A stretch of 64,000 nt of DNA from Mytilus edulis (taxonomy: Eukaryota > Mollusca > Bivalvia > Mytilida > Mytilidae), in the NCBI RefSeq assembly GCF_963676685.1, contig NC_092357.1:18899607-18963606 (forward strand), given 5' to 3'. Below the pieces are notes generated by a model. That model was not told where the DNA came from. It was given only the letters and a program-made list of their open reading frames with translations, and made no database searches. Position numbers and translations under genes: made by a program. Positions 61,401 to 64,000 of the stretch are shown here, piece after piece; the first letter of the stretch is position 1, and the number at the start of each line of letters is the position of its first letter.

Positions 61401-64000
61401 ATTACTGCAAAGTCACTTATCAGCAATCGCACCTAGAATTAGATATAACATACAATTACTAATATAATATCATTTCTCTTCTTCATAGCTGATTTATCCT
61501 TTATCTTACCAGTTTTATATATTATTTTCATTTTATCAATGTGTTATTTGCTCATACATTATTGTGAATATAATGAAATTTTATGTGACTGTCATACAAG
61601 TGAGAGGTTAAGATAGCTATAAAACATGGCTTATACACCATTTGCTACATAAGGAAATGCCTGTACCAAGTCAAGAATATAACAGTTATTTTTCATTCCT
61701 TAAATGTGTTTGAGATTTATATTTTTATATTTTATGGGAATTCCTCGTTCATGAATTTCCCTTGCAGTTTAGTATTTTTATTATTTCCCTTTCAGTTTAG
61801 TATTTTTATTATATCGCTTTTGTTAGATCCGAGTTCTTCATTGGTTAAATTCAATTACGATATCAAAAGTTCTTGCTTTCCACTGCAGTTTGTTTTGTGA
61901 CGTCACAAAAAAAGACAATGACGTCACATAGAAAGAACACATCTTTTAGCAGATCAGTGATTAAGTTTGTTTGCCTAACGTTTAAAAATCATTAGTGAAG
62001 CAAATTCTATCACCAAATGTGTGGAATATGATATTTCTCCACTGGGCACTCAACAGATAATCATAAAATAACTTTTTAATGAATTCAAATAGAGAAAAAT
62101 ATCTAATGAGTGACCGAACAACACATTTATTCACATATGCCCGAAGTGCATAGTTAATTATCAGTGTTATTTGATCACAAGGTTGAATATTTTTTCGATG
62201 CATACCATTGCAATGTTATTATAACTCTGTGCTTTCCCTAAAAAAATAATCAATGTAAAATACTGCAGATTTTTTATTTTTTATGGATACCAATTTTCTT
62301 GGATTGAGGAAATCTTGTATTTTAGTGGACATTTAATTTCATGGTCTTGTCAAAGTCTGCAAACAAACTTAAAGAAAATTTGTTGATCTTTAAACCTTCA
62401 AATTCATTGTTCCCCTTTAACAACAATAATGAATCCATAATATACAACTTACACCATGTGGGAAAAATCTACTGAATCTTAGACTCTTTAAGATTTTGGC
62501 GATGAAGAATGTTCCAAGGAACAAAAGGACAGACAAGAAAAACACGTCTGGAACATGATCTTCAAAAAGATGACAACCTTCAAATTTGACCACACCTCCC
62601 ATCGTCAAACAATATGTACAATTCATCAGATGCCATTGTTCCTCCGTTGCATTGAAGTTAGAACTGTTAGCTATTGTCACATTATAATTCATTGAAATAG
62701 GACTTGACGCATTTATCCAGCTTGTATTTAAAACTGAGGTATCATTTGGTGGGGGATCACAGCAACACTCGTAATACGGATTTTCTTTGGTTCCTAACTT
62801 TACACGATGAGAATGGCTGATAGACCACAGTTTAGCAAAGGCTTCTTTAATGAAGATTAGTGCTATCAAAAGCGCAAAACTTTCTTCGGTAAAACGGGTG
62901 ATATATCGCACCAAAGCACTCAAATCAAACACCACCATAATCATCAGGCAGAGAAATGTCCACATTCCGACCCAAAGACGAAATTCTAAATAATCCCATC
63001 CATATGTACTGAAAATATATAAAGAAGATAATAGATTATTTCTTAATCGTTCTTTTTTTACAGAGTGATGTCTTAGGTGCATAAGTCAGGTACCTGATGT
63101 TCAGTAACACGTGGTCGTCATTTGTTGATGTGGTTCACAAGGGTTTCTTGTTTTTGTATATAAGTTTGACTGCTGGTTTTCCTGTTTGAATGGTTTTACA
63201 CTAGTCATTTATTGCTTCACTAATCTCAATAACATGTTACATATTTGTTTTTTCGTTCATTTTTTTATATAAATGAGGCTGTTAGTTTTCTCGTTTGAAT
63301 TGTTTTACATTGTTATTTCGGGACCTTTTATAGCTGACTATGTGGTATGGGCTTTGCTCATTGTTGAAGGCCGTACGGTGACCTATAGTTGTTAATTTCT
63401 GTGTCATTTTGGTCTCTTGTGGAGAGTTGTCTCATTTGCAATCATACCACATCTTCTTTATTATAATCACAAATGATATTTTATTCAGTAATTGATGATG
63501 AATAGCATACTAATTTAGCCATAAAAAAGAATAGGTTTGTTTGCACAAACACTACCTACCCAGAAAAAAGCGGCCTACTCAAATTCTTTTATTGTCCTGA
63601 TTTGAAGAAGTTTTTTTTTAATCAGATAGGCATGAAGACTAATAAACACCCAATACTTAATTTCTCTTTTTGAAAAAAAAAAAAGAAAAAAAAAAAGAAA
63701 ATGCCTACCTACCTACCCACTGTCTCAACCTTTGGGTAGGGTTTGGGCAAACCAAAATATTTTTAATTGTGGCCTAATAACTTTCAATTTTTTTCTGAAG
63801 TTTATCAAACCATGACATTAATAAACGATCGACAGAGTGCATGGCTATGTATTGGTACCTAACTGGTAAACTAAAGTACCTACCTGCAAAATTGAAATAA
63901 TATTGTTTCGAAAACCAGAACTGGCCCAGTACTACCTAGGATGGTCAATGGTTGGCCAGAACATAATGCATAAACAACACCAACTATACAACCAGCTAAC
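55214..64000 (-). CDS. SLC4A8/SLC4A10-like: SLC4-family Na+-coupled bicarbonate transporter, C-terminal half (partial, 9 exons seen)
   Basis: Membrane transporter that moves bicarbonate or carbonate, usually coupled to Na+, across the plasma membrane for pH control. Exons on the minus strand are 63884-64000 (cut by the window), 62453-63008, 61319-61432, 60354-60515, 59890-60068, 59093-59165, 58061-58306, 56295-56429 and 55214-55441. All join in frame with GT/AG borders and give about 602 residues, roughly half of a usual 1,100-1,200-residue family member. Family hallmarks in order are [30 protein letters not shown], a cysteine- and glycosylation-rich outer loop, [82 protein letters not shown] and [10 protein letters not shown]. 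The tail ([16 protein letters not shown]) is like SLC4A7/8/10 as I remember them, so I favour the electroneutral branch; ion coupling cannot be read from sequence. The N-terminal cytoplasmic domain lies beyond 64000. Confidence 0.93.
55800..56290. repeat. Intronic ~95-bp duplication next to an exon donor, split by a dispersed repeat
   Basis: 56195-56290 (TTCAACCAGGATAAAAATG ... CATGATTTCACTTAAAACT) matches 55752-55845 (ATCAACCAGCATAGAAATG ... CATGCTTTCACTTAAAACT). The first copy adjoins the donor of exon 56295-56429. A dispersed repeat at 55850-56120 lies between them. Confidence 0.7.
55850..56120 (+). repeat. Dispersed repeat ending in GGACGGAC-type runs
   Basis: Contains AACAAGTTTCAAGTTGATTGGACTTC, CTTCATCAAAAAC, CCTGAAGCAGGACAGACGG and AACATAATGTCACTAGGTTGGGCATAAAA. 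It matches 9060-9345, and I recall the family as common in bivalve genomes. Confidence 0.75.
56295..56429 (-). CDS. SLC4 exon: start of cytoplasmic C-terminal tail
   Basis: This exon is 135 nt (45 codons), phase 0 at both ends, with acceptor ATTTTAG|GTG and donor GGGGAG|GTATAA. It encodes [15 protein letters not shown], which finishes the last helix, then [11 protein letters not shown] and a charged [12 protein letters not shown] stretch. This matches the membrane-proximal C-terminal tail of SLC4 transporters, where some members bind carbonic anhydrase. The donor is weak beyond the GT. Confidence 0.93.
56770..58060 (-). repeat. 78-bp tandem array built from an exon 3' end plus its 5' splice site
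   Basis: About 14 clean units of 76-79 bp, plus degenerate units at the far edge (56770-56890). Read on the minus strand each unit contains TTTCTATAGTATTTCC, CTCATG, then GTAAGT, GTAGGT or GTATGT, then TAATCCTACAGGAACC. The first part is the end of the exon at 58061-58306 (ATTTCCATAGTATTTCCTCTCATG) and its donor. The array lies in the intron just downstream. Open frames through it (up to 230 codons on the plus strand) exist only because the period is often a multiple of three. Confidence 0.95.
58061..58306 (-). CDS. SLC4 exon: [14 protein letters not shown]; its 3' end seeds a tandem array
   Basis: This exon is 246 nt (82 codons), phase 0 at both ends, with acceptor TTTCAG|ATT and donor CTCATG|GTAAGTAAG. 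It encodes [19 protein letters not shown], a cytoplasmic segment with [14 protein letters not shown], and a last helix ending VISIVFPLM. The final 24 or so exonic bases plus the donor are the prototype of the 78-bp tandem repeat that fills most of the next intron. Confidence 0.95.
58329..58545. mobile_element. MITE with terminal inverted repeats, intronic
   Basis: It begins ATACTGTGGATTCATTAATA and ends AATAAATGAATCTTCAGTA, with inner inverted segments TACCAATTTTTGTGG and CCACAAAAATTGGT. The same family occurs at 60590-61300 (expanded) and, more diverged, at 62262-62410. Three introns of the SLC4 gene therefore carry it. Confidence 0.7.
58722..58935 (+). mobile_element. Solo 3' tail of the Penelope-like family
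   Basis: Contains GTGCCACATGTGGAGCAGGAT, CACCAGATTTTGTTTGGGTT, TGTGTTTTGTGCACTGTTGTT and GTTTGAATTTCCCGTTGG, aligning with the tail at 36200-36470. Intronic in the SLC4 gene, antisense to it. Confidence 0.65.
59093..59165 (-). CDS. SLC4 exon: REQRVTG helix
   Basis: This exon is 73 nt: one base completing the arginine, then 24 codons. The acceptor is CTTTTCAG|G and the donor is AAGG|GTACAG. It encodes [20 protein letters not shown], matching the conserved EQR-VTG start of a late transmembrane helix. The donor is non-optimal (GTACAG), but the frame to the next exon (IIPMPVLYG) is exact. Confidence 0.92.
59318..59436 (+). mobile_element. Fragment of the same 3' tail
   Basis: Contains TGTCTGTTTGTTGGTCTTTTTC, AGCCATGGCTTTGTCAG and GAGTTTGACTGTCCCTCTGGTATCTTTCGTC, matching 36215-36320 in reverse complement. 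Confidence 0.7.
59890..60068 (-). CDS. SLC4 exon: [10 protein letters not shown] helix and PGEQPKFLG
   Basis: This exon is 179 nt (59 codons plus AG of a split arginine), with acceptor TTGTAG|AAA and donor GATGCAG|GTGAGA. It encodes [16 protein letters not shown], a helix ending [16 protein letters not shown], and the cytoplasmic stretch [15 protein letters not shown]. All are canonical SLC4 segments. A short sequence resembling the exon end and donor recurs about 55 bp into the following intron. Confidence 0.95.
60354..60515 (-). CDS. SLC4 exon: [18 protein letters not shown] core helix
   Basis: This exon is 162 nt (54 codons), phase 0 at both ends, with acceptor TTTTAG|CCA and donor CAA|GTAAGT. 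It encodes [14 protein letters not shown], a hydrophobic helix ([17 protein letters not shown]), and [13 protein letters not shown]. The last segment is close to invariant in Na+-coupled SLC4 members and helps line the transport pathway. The 803-bp intron on its 5' side holds a 48-bp minisatellite. Confidence 0.95.
60637..61075 (+). repeat. 48-bp minisatellite inside an intronic MITE
   Basis: Nine near-identical 48-bp copies (unit GAGTACAGGTAAAGCATGAA...AACATTTC) in the intron between exons 61319-61432 and 60354-60515. Flanks on both sides (60590-60636 and 61076-61300) match the ends of a MITE seen whole at 58329-58540, so the array is an internal amplification of that element. Because 48 is divisible by three, long minus-strand frames repeat a 16-residue peptide; these are not genes. 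Confidence 0.93.
61319..61432 (-). CDS. SLC4 exon: transmembrane helix and [10 protein letters not shown]
   Basis: This exon is 114 nt (38 codons), phase 0 at both ends, with acceptor TTCTAG|GTG and donor CAG|GTAAGA. It encodes [20 protein letters not shown], a transmembrane helix, then [13 protein letters not shown], a well-conserved family motif at the outer end of the helix. It is too short to show up as a long ORF but joins exactly to both neighbours. Confidence 0.93.
62262..62410. mobile_element. Diverged copy of the intronic MITE
   Basis: Shares TACTGCAGATT, TGGATACCAATTTTCTTGGATT and AAAGTCTGCAAACA with the MITE at 58329-58545. It lies in the intron just downstream of exon 62453-63008. 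Confidence 0.5.
62453..63008 (-). CDS. SLC4 exon: transmembrane helices and large glycosylated extracellular loop
   Basis: The acceptor is ATATTTTCAG|T and the donor is CATGGT|GTAAGT, enclosing 185 codons. It opens with [16 protein letters not shown], followed by two hydrophobic helices and [24 protein letters not shown] long extracellular loop follows with a CCC run, six cysteines and seven N-glycosylation sequons (NDT, NTS, NAS, NVT, NSS, NAT, NCT). The exon ends with a helix ([17 protein letters not shown]) and a basic segment. The loop position matches the glycosylated third loop of Na+-coupled SLC4 proteins, which usually has four conserved cysteines, so two look additional. Codons read past the donor belong to the intron. 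Confidence 0.93.
63085..63465 (+). repeat. Two adjacent dispersed repeats in an SLC4 intron
   Basis: 63085-63230 is the 5' half of one variant (GTTGATGTGGTTCACAAGGGTTTCTTG); 63236-63465 is a nearly full copy of the 35690-35882 family. They lie in the intron between exons 63884-64000 and 62453-63008, antisense to the gene. Confidence 0.85.
63884..64000 (-). CDS. SLC4 exon (partial): [13 protein letters not shown] transmembrane segment
   Basis: Thirty-eight complete codons plus a split codon. They encode a hydrophobic helix and then the family signature [17 protein letters not shown], part of the first transmembrane helices of the transport domain. The donor is TTTGCAG|GTAGGT. The last two bases (AG) combine with the first base of the next exon to give serine. 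The 5' part of the exon and all earlier exons are outside the window. The following 875-bp intron carries dispersed repeats. Confidence 0.9.

Overview
The window looks like nuclear DNA of a marine bivalve, most likely a mussel (Mytilus). The base composition is AT-rich, the one recognisable cellular gene has small exons and long introns, and many dispersed repeats share an ending (...TCTCATTGGCAATCATACCACATCTTCTT) that I associate with mussel genomes. The genus is an inference from remembered repeat families and was not checked by a search.

The only cellular gene I can support is on the minus strand at the right end (about 47.6-64 kb). It is the C-terminal half of an SLC4-family bicarbonate transporter. 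Nine coding exons join in frame with consensus splice sites, from 63884-64000 (cut by the window end) down to 55214-55441, giving about 600 residues. The C-tail resembles the electroneutral Na+-coupled branch (SLC4A7/8/10). A further exon with a good acceptor and an 84-codon lysine/glutamate-rich frame lies at 47572-47825 and may be an alternative C-terminus. Its junction to the upstream exons is unresolved.

The main discovery is in this gene. Three exon 3' ends are each followed by tandem copies of themselves. The end of exon 58061-58306, with its 5' splice site, is repeated about 14 times as a 78-bp unit in the next intron. Every clean copy keeps a GT donor with G at +5. The end of exon 55214-55441, where the stop codon TAG sits inside a donor-like GTAGGT, is echoed about three times downstream. 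The C-terminal codons and stop of 47572-47825 are repeated in the presumed 3'UTR together with a 20-bp palindrome.

The rest (1 to about 47 kb) contains no cellular gene I recognise. It holds repeats and transposable-element debris: a broken Penelope-like reverse transcriptase (36557-38077, minus) and several copies of its 3' tail; a 206-bp insertion with a hammerhead-ribozyme-like core (39525-39730); a hAT fossil (22482-23620) and small hAT-like elements with 5-bp target duplications; many inverted-repeat MITEs, some nested; minisatellites; a 1-kb segmental duplication with insertions in one copy (29.1-31.7 and 32.3-33.3 kb); and an array of short CAAAA...TTTTG palindromes (34.9-35.47 kb).
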